Positions 40,932 through 48,894 of a DNA stretch of 64,000 bases are shown in pieces (position 1 is the stretch's first letter; the number at the start of each line of letters is the position of its first letter). A model generated the notes under the pieces. It was not told the origin of the DNA. It worked only from the letters and a program-made list of their open reading frames with translations, and did not search any database. The DNA is from Lachnospiraceae bacterium. GTDB taxonomy: Bacteria > Bacillota > Clostridia > Lachnospirales > Lachnospiraceae. Made by a program: the position numbers and the translations under genes. The DNA lies in NCBI GenBank assembly GCA_900771995.1, contig CAAGQC010000096.1:1-64000 (forward strand). The letters are read 5' to 3'.

Positions 40932-43397
40932 TTATTCTTGTACATGAATATCATCTAACGTCCCATACAGGATGTCAATATGTTTGCACATTTTCCCATT
41001 CTCTTCCTTCTGACTGTAGATACCCCATGCTTTTCCACAGATGAAGAAACTGGACATTTCACCTTCTATTGCAGGATGGAATGACAAGGTTCCGCGATAC
41101 ATATCACTTTGCAGTCCCAATAATGCATTCAGCACTCCCCAGCTTGCCATTGCTCTGCTATAATGATGACCGGACTCGATCTCGCTGAACGGATTCCTCT
41201 TATATCCGTCATAACGGTCCCGAATTGACTTTACCACCGTCAGACCTTCCTCTACACAACCTGAATAAATCAGATTAACGGCTACTTCATACTCTACTCC
41301 TGTCCACACCTCTCCGGCATAGGATAACGGGAATTTAGGTCTGCCGCCTTTCGGCCAGGTAGCTACTACCATTCCATGCTCTTCATTGATTGCATATGCT
41401 CTGTGTACACTGTCCGTATGATAAAAATCCGTTTTGTAATTATACTTGAATACGGATTCCATTGCAGATTTTACATGCTCTTTCGGTAAAATCTCCCCGA
41501 TTCCGGCCATATATGCCAGAAACTGTCCGAGAAGCTGATCTGACAGGCAGCCTTTTCCGAATTGATATTTATATTTATCAATCTCCTTCTGTACCTGAAT
41601 ATAATATTCTCCGTCAAACATCAGTTGATCGGCTCTTGCAGCTCCTTTTTCGTAAGCATCTGCGTATAGCTGATGATGTTCTTCATCCCCTACGATCTCT
41701 GCCATCTCTTCACAGCATTTCAGTGCTGCCAGGAAGATACTGTCAGTCATGGGATTCGGTCCGTAGAATTCAATATCATAGGTTGTATTCTGCTGACCGT
41801 CCAGTACATCATCTCCATCCAGATCCCATTGTTTCAGGGCATATTCCATTGCCAACACTACTTTGGGCCAAATGGTCTTCAAAAATTCCACATCCCCAAG
41901 ATTCTTGAAATCCCGGTAGACACGAACAACACTTCCAAGTTCTCCATCACAGGCCGGAACCATTGCATACCGTTCCTGATCAAACACGGAAAACATTCGT
42001 GTAGACATGCATCCTGTCTCATCTGTTTCTCTCAAAAATTCTACATTACGCATAGTTTTTTCAAGATCCGGGAACAGAAAAGCAACCGTCTGTGCATAGT
42101 TCCATACATGAGGCACACTACCGTAACCGCAGCCTATGTAGTCACGTATTCCTTCAAATCCGGCAAAGGTTCCGTCTTCCAGCCGGAAACATAAATTACT
42201 TCGAAGATTCGTAATGTTTGCAGTCAGAGCATCAATCACATAATAAGGTAATGTAGTCTTATGGAACATAGCATCGGCAAATTTTCTGCTGTCGGATTCC
42301 AGTCGTTCCTTATTATGGTATACATATTTTGCTACATCCCATGCATCTGTGAATTTTGTTGCATAGTAATTTCTAACTGTTCCGTATTCACCGCGCTGGA
42401 ATTTCTCGTAGTCCTCGTCAAACTCGATCCATGCCTTTACTCTGTTAGGGAAATACCATGTAATGGTAAATTCGAAGGTCCTTTCTTCTCCCGGCTGAAG
42501 TTCTTCCCAGGCTCCGATGGATCCGATCTTTTCTCTTCTTTTCAGGAAACTGAAATTATGAAATTGTGCAAATTCACATCCCACACTGTCAGATACGGTC
42601 TCTTTTTCCAAAAGTCCATCACTGGTAAAGTCATCCCAGAAATCCTGTATTCCATCTACCCATTCACCGTCAAACCACTGTGTTTTATAGGTTACATTGG
42701 ATCCACTGGTCAGAATCGCCATATTTCCATACCGTAAATGATCCTCTTTCAAATGTTCGGGTGAATAATACAAGCCCTTCACATCATCAAATTCCCGATA
42801 TTCATTTTTTACGCTGTCGGCCAGCTTCAGGTTCTCAATAACATCATATCCCTCAAACCCGGATGCGTTGGGAAGCGTGCCTACCAGGCTTACTTTGGTC
42901 GGACAGTCTGCAATATTTTTCACCGTGTATCGGATAATTGCACAGGGAATACTGGAATCGTCCGTATTTAAAGGAATAAACGGTGTATATGCTTCCATTG
43001 ACACTTTTACAGGTAATTCGGAATCTTTGAAATTCACCCTTGCAAAAGGATATTCACAAATCAGTTCGGAATCTTCCATTCTTGGCAAGTTTACTAATTC
43101 AGCCTGAAGATATCCGTGCGAACTGGTATATGGAGGAACCATTCTCGATTCCAGAATTTTCGATATAGGTTTTTCCAGTTCTTTGTTTTCCGTACGAATT
43201 GCAAAAAAGGAAAGGGGAAATTTCGTATTCTTTGAAGGCCAGTTAAAAATTTCCCAGTCGAGGAACTTTCCTCTTGAATTTACAGAAAAATTACCTGTTC
43301 CGATTCCGCCCAGCAGAAAACGGACTTCCGTTGCATCCCGCTTAAAGACCCTCGGTGTTCTGTCAAATAATTTTTCTTTTGAAAATGTCTTTTTCAT
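40932..43397 (-). CDS. GH116-family beta-glycosidase
   Basis: A 821-residue protein of the GH116 family (the group of human GBA2): an N-terminal beta-sandwich domain starting with RFLLGGIGTGNFSVNSRG and DWEIFNWPS, then a large (alpha/alpha)6 barrel from about residue 380. Known members hydrolyse beta-glucosides, beta-xylosides or beta-GlcNAc. The barrel shows MVPACDGELGSVVRVYRD near the expected nucleophile and DVLDGQQNTTYDIEFYGPNP near the acid/base region, but I cannot assign catalytic residues with certainty. No signal peptide, so it is intracellular. First gene of the operon, with AAGGAGGAG before ATG 43397. Confidence 0.85.
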   Translation of the reverse strand: MKKTFSKEKLFDRTPRVFKRDATEVRFLLGGIGTGNFSVNSRGKFLDWEIFNWPSKNTKFPLSFFAIRTENKELEKPISKILESRMVPPYTSSHGYLQAELVNLPRMEDSELICEYPFARVNFKDSELPVKVSMEAYTPFIPLNTDDSSIPCAIIRYTVKNIADCPTKVSLVGTLPNASGFEGYDVIENLKLADSVKNEYREFDDVKGLYYSPEHLKEDHLRYGNMAILTSGSNVTYKTQWFDGEWVDGIQDFWDDFTSDGLLEKETVSDSVGCEFAQFHNFSFLKRREKIGSIGAWEELQPGEERTFEFTITWYFPNRVKAWIEFDEDYEKFQRGEYGTVRNYYATKFTDAWDVAKYVYHNKERLESDSRKFADAMFHKTTLPYYVIDALTANITNLRSNLCFRLEDGTFAGFEGIRDYIGCGYGSVPHVWNYAQTVAFLFPDLEKTMRNVEFLRETDETGCMSTRMFSVFDQERYAMVPACDGELGSVVRVYRDFKNLGDVEFLKTIWPKVVLAMEYALKQWDLDGDDVLDGQQNTTYDIEFYGPNPMTDSIFLAALKCCEEMAEIVGDEEHHQLYADAYEKGAARADQLMFDGEYYIQVQKEIDKYKYQFGKGCLSDQLLGQFLAYMAGIGEILPKEHVKSAMESVFKYNYKTDFYHTDSVHRAYAINEEHGMVVATWPKGGRPKFPLSYAGEVWTGVEYEVAVNLIYSGCVEEGLTVVKSIRDRYDGYKRNPFSEIESGHHYSRAMASWGVLNALLGLQSDMYRGTLSFHPAIEGEMSSFFICGKAWGIYSQKEENGKMCKHIDILYGTLDDIHVQE

Positions 43398-43420
43398 CTT
43401 CTCCTCCTTTTAGTTGTTCG

Positions 43421-43541
43421 GTTGTTCGAATAACTTGTTTTATTTTTTAACTCTCTGCTTTTGCAGAGAGTTTTTTTATTTAATCTTGTTTGTTCGAATA
43501 ACTTATGCTATGATATTAGCATAACAAAAATATATTGTCAA
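43421..43541. promoter_or_regulatory. Divergent overlapping promoters with two GntR operators
   Basis: Plus-strand promoter for the regulator: TTGTTT (43486-43491), 17 nt, TATGAT (43509-43514). Minus-strand promoter for the GH116 operon: TTGACA (43541-43536), 17 nt, TAATAT (43518-43513). The two -10 boxes share a perfect dyad TTATGCTA-N6-TAGCATAA (43503-43524). A near-palindrome GTTGTTCGAATAAC occurs at 43421-43434 and, with one change, at 43489-43502; the upper copy covers the regulator's -35 box, and the lower lies in the GH116 leader. Confidence 0.65.
43450..43477 (+). terminator. Hairpin with T-run between the two operators
   Basis: ACTCTCTGC/GCAGAGAGT (43450-43458 with 43463-43471) followed on the plus strand by seven T: a good intrinsic terminator for plus-strand transcription, though no gene precedes it on that strand. 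On the minus strand the stem lies in the 5' leader of the GH116 mRNA, where it may protect the message. Confidence 0.65.
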
Positions 43542-43567
43542 TCACTTTTCAAAATATGGGGGATTTT

Positions 43568-45001
43568 ATGAATACCAGAACACCAAAATACATGCTTATA
43601 AAAAATGAATTCGTCCTGAAAATCGAAAGCGGATATTATCGTCCCGGCGATCTCCTCCCTTCCGACAATGAATTAATGCGTACTTTAAATGTAAGTAAAA
43701 GCACTATTACACAAGCCCTGAAATGTCTGGAATCTGAAGGATATATTATACGGCAGCAAGGAAAGGGTACTTTTGTAGCAGACCGCTCCAAAGATAAAAT
43801 AAACCTATCTATTTATTTATGTCCTATGGAAGAAAATGAGAAACCTTTTTGGATCTCTCTGATTGAACAATTTAATCGGACATCTTCCGAATTTTCCGTA
43901 ACACCGACTTTTCTCTCCAACGATAAGGCTCCTCTGCGTGACTCGCTGTTGCAGAGCTTTACCAGTGGAAATGCACCGGACATTCTGTCCCTGGACGGTC
44001 CTGATGTCCCCTATTGGGCATATATGAATTCTCTGCTGCCGTTTGATGGATATATGGATTCGTCTTTCCTATCCTCTTTTCTGTCTCCTATTCTGACACA
44101 GGGAACCTATCAGGGGAAGTTATATCATCTGGGTTATACGGAATCCACTTTATGTATTCTGTATAACAAGGAGTTGTTCCATTCCCTTGGCATCCGCATT
44201 CCGACTTCTGCGGAAGATGCCTGGAGCTGGGATGAGTTTCTGAATGTCTGCCATACAATACAGACCAAAACCTCTTTTCCCTATCCGTTGCTTATGGACT
44301 CCGGACGCGGTCTTTCTCCAAAATCCGGAGAATGGAACAGCTACGCCGGATTGCCATTTATTGCGCAGAACAATGGCAGCTTTTTTAACGATACACTGAC
44401 AGCAACCTCTGGATATATTAATTCTCCGGCTTCCGTCGCTGCTATGAATTGGCTGGGCGAATTATTTCATAAATATCATTATACCCACGTGGAGGATCTC
44501 AGTGCCGATTTTCCTGAACACTTTGCCATGAGTCTTTCCCTGCCCAGTGCTTATTTTCAATCGCAGAAAAGGAATAGCAATATCGGCATTATTCCTCTTC
44601 CTCATGGTATAAAAGCAGCTTCTCCCCATGGAAGCTGGGGATTATGCATGTCCAGACAGACACAATATCCTAAGGAATGTTGTGAATTTATCCGGTATGT
44701 TTTCAGTCTGCAGAACCAGTTGAAGATCAGTCAGTTAACGGGTATTCCCGTTTTAAAAGAGATTTATGACGTAATGGACAGCTTTCAGACCGGTTCCAGC
44801 AACAGCAATATTTTATTTTCACAATTACGGAATACCTCTTTTACCAGACCGCAGACTCCCGCATATCCTTTCTTCAGTAAGCAGTTTTCCTATGCGTTTT
44901 ATAATATTGCCATGGGTGCTGATGCACAAGAGGAAATGAATCACCTGGCACAGCAGGTAGACGATCATCTTTACCGGCATATTTATTATCAGCAAAACTA
45001 A
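43568..45001 (+). CDS. GntR DNA-binding domain fused to a solute-binding-protein fold
   Basis: A 477-residue cytosolic regulator. Residues 5-72 are a GntR-type winged helix (GDLLPSDNELMRTLNVSKST, then LESEGYIIRQQGKGTFV). Residues about 85-470 are not the usual GntR ligand domain but look like a type 1 extracellular sugar-binding protein: FNRTSSEFSVTPTFLSN, GNAPDILSLDGPDVPYWAYM, QGKLYHLGYTESTLCILYNK, ELFHSLGIRIPTS and WSWDEFLNVCHTIQ. No signal peptide. It should sense the imported sugar directly. Start is ATG 43568 with GGGGG 6 nt upstream. Divergent from the GH116 operon, which it most likely controls, along with its own gene. Confidence 0.88.
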   Translation: MNTRTPKYMLIKNEFVLKIESGYYRPGDLLPSDNELMRTLNVSKSTITQALKCLESEGYIIRQQGKGTFVADRSKDKINLSIYLCPMEENEKPFWISLIEQFNRTSSEFSVTPTFLSNDKAPLRDSLLQSFTSGNAPDILSLDGPDVPYWAYMNSLLPFDGYMDSSFLSSFLSPILTQGTYQGKLYHLGYTESTLCILYNKELFHSLGIRIPTSAEDAWSWDEFLNVCHTIQTKTSFPYPLLMDSGRGLSPKSGEWNSYAGLPFIAQNNGSFFNDTLTATSGYINSPASVAAMNWLGELFHKYHYTHVEDLSADFPEHFAMSLSLPSAYFQSQKRNSNIGIIPLPHGIKAASPHGSWGLCMSRQTQYPKECCEFIRYVFSLQNQLKISQLTGIPVLKEIYDVMDSFQTGSSNSNILFSQLRNTSFTRPQTPAYPFFSKQFSYAFYNIAMGADAQEEMNHLAQQVDDHLYRHIYYQQN

Positions 45002-45007
45002 TAATTT

Positions 45008-45048
45008 AGGCTAAGGATAAATAAATTCATTTACCCTTAGCCTTTTTC
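45008..45048 (+). terminator. Terminator of the GntR-type regulator gene
   Basis: Stem AGGCTAAGG/CCTTAGCCT (45008-45016 with 45035-45043) followed by five T on the plus strand, 7 nt after the stop. Confidence 0.85.
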
Positions 45049-45192
45049 TCATCATATTTTATTTTTTCTTATAATCATAGATTTTAATATCTGCGCAGAG
45101 CTCTGTGGGGTTAAACTTTTCTATTCCGGTACCTCCATCCGTTTCCGGAAATAAGTATACCTCTTCTGCTCTGCCAGTTCAATCCGGTTCTT

Positions 45193-45969
45193 TTACCGGG
45201 GAAGCCGGATCTCTTCCACAAAGAAATTAAAGCGATAGAGATAGCACAGTTCCTTCTCCGTAATGTAAAAACCGTAGTCAGCGCTAAAAGTTTCTTCGTT
45301 CTCCTCTTCGATGGCGCCCGCTGCCCGGATCTCTTCCCAGGTCTTCCCCAGGATCTCTTCCGGAGTGACCTCTTCACCGGTAGCAACGGAGATCGTCACG
45401 GGGATGAAATAAGACAGTGGATGCGCCGCACCTGCATAATAGACCGTGTCATTAAAACGCAGGCTGACATACTCGTCATCCGCAAAAGTAATGCCATTGA
45501 ACACAAGATTATTGTCATCGTACCGCTGTCCCTCGGGAAACGTTTCATCGACTAACTCATACGCTCCGGTGTGATTTTCCGCTTCTTCCTCATACTGTGC
45601 TCTGTATTCTTCATACATCTGCTGCAGATAATCGTTCACCTTGGCATACTTCTCATCGGAGAAATAGAATTCATCCATTTCGTAGTAATAGGTCTTTTGC
45701 TGTGCATCATTGTAGAAGTCTTTTACGGTATTGGAACATTCACCATAGTCTTCCCAGGGAAGCCATGCGTCCTCATCTTCGTAGGAAGGACATTCCGTGG
45801 CCGCTGTAGTGTCGGAAACCGCCTCCGCAGATGCTATCGCTTCCGTCGCCACCTCTGCGGATGTCACAGCCTCTTCTGTGCCCTCTCCCGCCGGATCACT
45901 CCCCTGTGCTCCGCAAGCAGACAACCCCAGTGCCATAACTCCTGTGATAAAAAAAAATTTGCCCCTCAT
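45193..45969 (-). CDS. Lipoprotein with DUF4163/DUF3298-type (RsiV-like) domain
   Basis: A 258-residue secreted lipoprotein: MRGKFFFITGVMALGLSAC gives a lipobox LSAC (Cys about residue 19). After an Ala/Thr-rich linker comes a region YYEMDEFYFSDEKYAKVNDY and SLRFNDTVYYAGAAHPLSYF, then ISVATGEEVTPEEIL, the pattern of DUF4163 plus DUF3298 domains (PdaC and RsiV type), which are linked to peptidoglycan or lysozyme binding. ATG 45969 follows AAGGAGAG. After the TAA stop the same frame stays open for 23 more codons with a charged, protein-like sequence up to TAG at 45121, so a premature stop is possible. Confidence 0.78.
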   Translation of the reverse strand: MRGKFFFITGVMALGLSACGAQGSDPAGEGTEEAVTSAEVATEAIASAEAVSDTTAATECPSYEDEDAWLPWEDYGECSNTVKDFYNDAQQKTYYYEMDEFYFSDEKYAKVNDYLQQMYEEYRAQYEEEAENHTGAYELVDETFPEGQRYDDNNLVFNGITFADDEYVSLRFNDTVYYAGAAHPLSYFIPVTISVATGEEVTPEEILGKTWEEIRAAGAIEEENEETFSADYGFYITEKELCYLYRFNFFVEEIRLPR

Positions 45970-46089
45970 TTTGTATCTCTCCTTATGCATTTTATTGTAA
46001 CCGAACGCTTTCCCCCGTCCATTACAGGCATAAGCCTAACATACTATAGCATCATAGTTGCATCATGCACAACTCTTCCGATTTATTAT

Positions 46090-46312
46090 TCAATTATCTT
46101 TTCCCTCAATAATTGTCTTTACCTCTTCTACTGTTTTATCTGTAGCAAATGCAATCTGTTCTATGGAAAGACCATCCAACAGACGATGTAACTCGTAGGT
46201 TTCATCATGTTCCGGCAATAGACGAGCCGCTGGAATATGCTCGGCTGGCACTCGAGGATAATCTGCAAATGTGGGTGGATGCTGAAGATAGTTTGGAGTT
46301 ATACTAATATCA
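46090..46312 (-). pseudogene. 3' fragment of an Rpn-like nuclease/transposase gene
   Basis: A minus-strand frame ending at TGA 46092-46090 codes about 70 residues without a good start, ending with ETYELHRLLDGLSIEQIAFA and TDKTVEEVKTIIEGKDN. This resembles the short C-terminal helical tail of Rpn-family (PD-(D/E)XK) recombination-promoting nucleases, which usually end in such a helix-turn-helix-like segment. The nuclease core is absent. The call rests on this tail only. Confidence 0.4.
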
Positions 46313-46316
46313 TTTT

Positions 46317-46350
46317 GCCGAGTCGCATTTCAGCGACTCGGCGTATTTTT
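46317..46350. terminator. Hairpin after the second LysR gene
   Basis: Perfect 10-bp stem GCCGAGTCGC/GCGACTCGGC (46317-46326 with 46333-46342). A T-run follows on the plus strand; on the minus strand, where the LysR gene ends 45 nt before it, there is none. It may mark the LysR mRNA end. Confidence 0.6.
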
Positions 46351-46395
46351 AAATGTACTACAACAGTATCGACATTGCCACCTATGGTGAACCGA

Positions 46396-47265
46396 TTAAA
46401 TTGCTATCATTTCAATCAAGCCTTTCATTGCAGGATTTACATGCTTATCCTTATGAACCAGAATCTGTGAGAATACAGGGAATTCCGTTCCTACCCACTT
46501 TAGTTTTTTTAGCGTATGGTTTATCAGCTCTTTCTCAACCACCATGTCAGGTATGAAGGCTACCCCCAGCTGATTTGCAGCAAATTGCTTTAATATTTCC
46601 TTGCTGCTCGTCTCCAGAGCAATATTGGGAGTAATGGATAATTTTGTAAGCGAATCGACCAACATAAGTCTGAAATTACAATCCTGTTCGGTAAGCAGGA
46701 GCGGAACATCCTTTAAATCATTCTCCGCAATACTGTCTGCAATCGGATATTGGGGGCTTGCATAAAAACCAAGGGTTTCCTGTTTTTTATGCAGCGTAAA
46801 AAGCTCATGGGTTTCTATTTTCGGATTGATCGTATATACCAAATCTAAAGCTCCGCTTTTCAGCAGTAACGGAAAGGTATTGTGATTGATAAAGGTAAGC
46901 TGAATTTTTATTTTTGGGAATTTTTCTTTGTATTGCATCAAAAGCCCCGGCAACCTGTTATAGCAAAGAGATTCCGAAACCCCCAATCTTAACACGCCTG
47001 TCGGTTCTTCCAATTTCGGCACTTCAAGTAAGATTTCTCTTTCAATCTGTAGCATTTTCTGTGCGTAAACAGACAGTCTTTCTCCTTCTTCGGTAAGTAC
47101 AATGGTTTTTCCGAGTCTTTCAAATAGCAGACAGCCAAGTTCCTCCTCCAACTGCTTAATCTGCGTTGTAACCGTTGACTGTGCGTATCCCAGCATGTTT
47201 GCCGCTGCGGAAAAATTTTTTGTCTCAGTGATCTTTAAAAATGTTTCCAACTGTACAATGGTCAT
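46396..47265 (-). CDS. LysR-family transcriptional regulator
   Basis: A 289-residue LysR protein: winged helix-turn-helix (TIVQLETFLKITETKNFSAA, then LGYAQSTVTTQIKQLEEELG) and a C-terminal effector domain (LRLGVSESLCYNRLPGLL). Start ATG 47265 (MTIVQLETFL) follows AGGAGAG. It is divergent from the ABC-2 exporter genes with a 108-bp gap, so that exporter is its likely target. G+C is visibly lower than in the first 35 kb. Confidence 0.92.
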   Translation of the reverse strand: MTIVQLETFLKITETKNFSAAANMLGYAQSTVTTQIKQLEEELGCLLFERLGKTIVLTEEGERLSVYAQKMLQIEREILLEVPKLEEPTGVLRLGVSESLCYNRLPGLLMQYKEKFPKIKIQLTFINHNTFPLLLKSGALDLVYTINPKIETHELFTLHKKQETLGFYASPQYPIADSIAENDLKDVPLLLTEQDCNFRLMLVDSLTKLSITPNIALETSSKEILKQFAANQLGVAFIPDMVVEKELINHTLKKLKWVGTEFPVFSQILVHKDKHVNPAMKGLIEMIAI

Positions 47266-47373
47266 TTTATTCTCTCCTATCATTTATTTTGAATATTTAT
47301 TTCGTTTACTTCAATTTTACTGATGTTCAAGTTAATGGTATTCTATAATAAAAATGATGGAGGTGCAAGAAAA

Positions 47374-48103
47374 ATGACGGATTCCGGAATTATTGCCGAA
47401 CATTTAACAAAAACATACAAAGGGAAAAAACGTACATTAATAACCGCTGTAAACGACATCTCCTTTACCGTCCCAATCGACAACCATAAAAATGCTTACC
47501 GGGATTCTTTCACCGGATTCCGGTATCATTTCCATAAATGGCATGAATTATAAGAAAAATCGCAAGGCGATCATGTCAAAAATAGGGGTTGTATTTGGAC
47601 AGCGGAGTGTCCTTTGCTGGGATATCCCCGTACTCGAATCTTTTAAGCTCTTTAAGGATATGTACCGCATTCCCGAAAATACATACAGAGAAAACCTCGA
47701 ACTTTTTTCTGATATTTTAAATTTGCAGGAATTTATTGATAGGCCGCCCAGACTTTTAAGTCTGGGACAGAGAATGAAAGCTGATTTAGCTGCCGCTCTG
47801 CTTCACAACCCCGAAATTCTGTTTCTGGACGAACCGACGATTGGAATCGATGTTTTGGCAAAAGCAAAGATACGGGAGTTTATCCTTAAAATAAATGAAG
47901 GTCGAAATACAACCATTATCCTAACCACACACGATATTTTAGACATAGATGCCCTTTGCCGGAAAATGATTATCATTAACAATGGCTCTCTTTTGTATCA
48001 CGGCACTTTGGATGAATTAAAAAGCAGGTACCATACACCGGATGAGGGCACACCAAATTTGGAATATATTATCAAAAATATCTATAAGGGAGGGCACCTA
48101 TGA
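47374..48103 (+). pseudogene. ABC-2 exporter ATPase gene, P-loop deleted and frameshifted
   Basis: From ATG 47374 (MTDSGIIAEHLTKTYKGKKR, with GGAGGTG upstream) the frame reads a normal ABC ATPase start up to NDISFTVP. The next bases already code STTIKMLTGILSPDSG in another frame, so about 44 nt, just the Walker A P-loop (GxxGxGKS), are missing and the frame is shifted. After the junction (near 47478) the rest is intact: LSLGQRMKADLAAALLHNP is the signature motif and EILFLDEPTIGID the Walker B. Without the P-loop the protein could not bind ATP. The two permease genes downstream are intact, with a 4-nt overlap. Confidence 0.85.
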
Positions 48104-48891
48104 AACCATACATCGACTATATTTTAATAGGCATGAAAGAGCATCTTGCTTATCCGGGTGCTGTGTGGGCGAAATTTTTTTCCCGGATTATATACCTGTA
48201 TTTGCAATTTTCCATATGGAAAGCCCTTTTCGCATCAAACAGTCAAATAAATATGTCGTTAAACCAAAACGACACCCTGAAATATGTTGCTGTTGCCACA
48301 ATTATTTCTACTTTTATCGAATGCAATACCATAGACTGGCTGAATGCTCAGATTCAGACAGGAAACATTGCTCTGGATTTAATCAGACCCGTTAATTTCA
48401 AAGGCATGCTTTTCTTTCGGCAGCTTGGGGATACCATAGTAAAAATTATGTTTTACTGCATTCCGTTAAGCGTGGTTGTTGTTATTATTATGGGCAATCA
48501 GTTTTTGTGCCCCTCCCAATTTTTTTACGGTATCCTCTCAGTTATATTTGCATACGGTATTCAGTTTTTATATTCACTTATCATCGGTTTATTGGCATTC
48601 TGGCTGATTGTAACATGGCCTCTTAATATGCTTTTAGGTGCCATATATAAGCTATTGTCAGGTGTATGGATTCCTGTAACAATGTTTCCGGATTTCCTAT
48701 ACAGAATCAACCTCTTTCTTCCATTTCGTGCAATATATGCAATTCCCGTTACGCTCTTAACGCAAAAAATGGAAGTGTACGATATCACCGTTGCTTTACT
48801 GACACAATTATTATGGATTGGCATTTTGTATCTTATCACGGAAATTGTATGGTTTGAGGGAAATCGCAAGCTGATTGTGCAGGGAGGATGA
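48100..48891 (+). CDS. ABC-2 type exporter permease (DUF990-like)
   Basis: A 263-residue membrane protein with six hydrophobic helices, starting MKPYIDYILIGMKEHLAYPG, the pattern of paired ABC-2 permeases of the viologen-exporter-like group. ATG overlaps the ATPase stop by 4 nt (ATGA). Its partner permease starts 3 nt downstream. The ATPase gene it depends on is broken, so the exporter is probably inactive unless another ATPase replaces it. Substrate unknown. Confidence 0.85.
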   Translation: MKPYIDYILIGMKEHLAYPGAVWAKFFSRIIYLYLQFSIWKALFASNSQINMSLNQNDTLKYVAVATIISTFIECNTIDWLNAQIQTGNIALDLIRPVNFKGMLFFRQLGDTIVKIMFYCIPLSVVVVIIMGNQFLCPSQFFYGILSVIFAYGIQFLYSLIIGLLAFWLIVTWPLNMLLGAIYKLLSGVWIPVTMFPDFLYRINLFLPFRAIYAIPVTLLTQKMEVYDITVALLTQLLWIGILYLITEIVWFEGNRKLIVQGG

Positions 48892-48894
48892 ACA

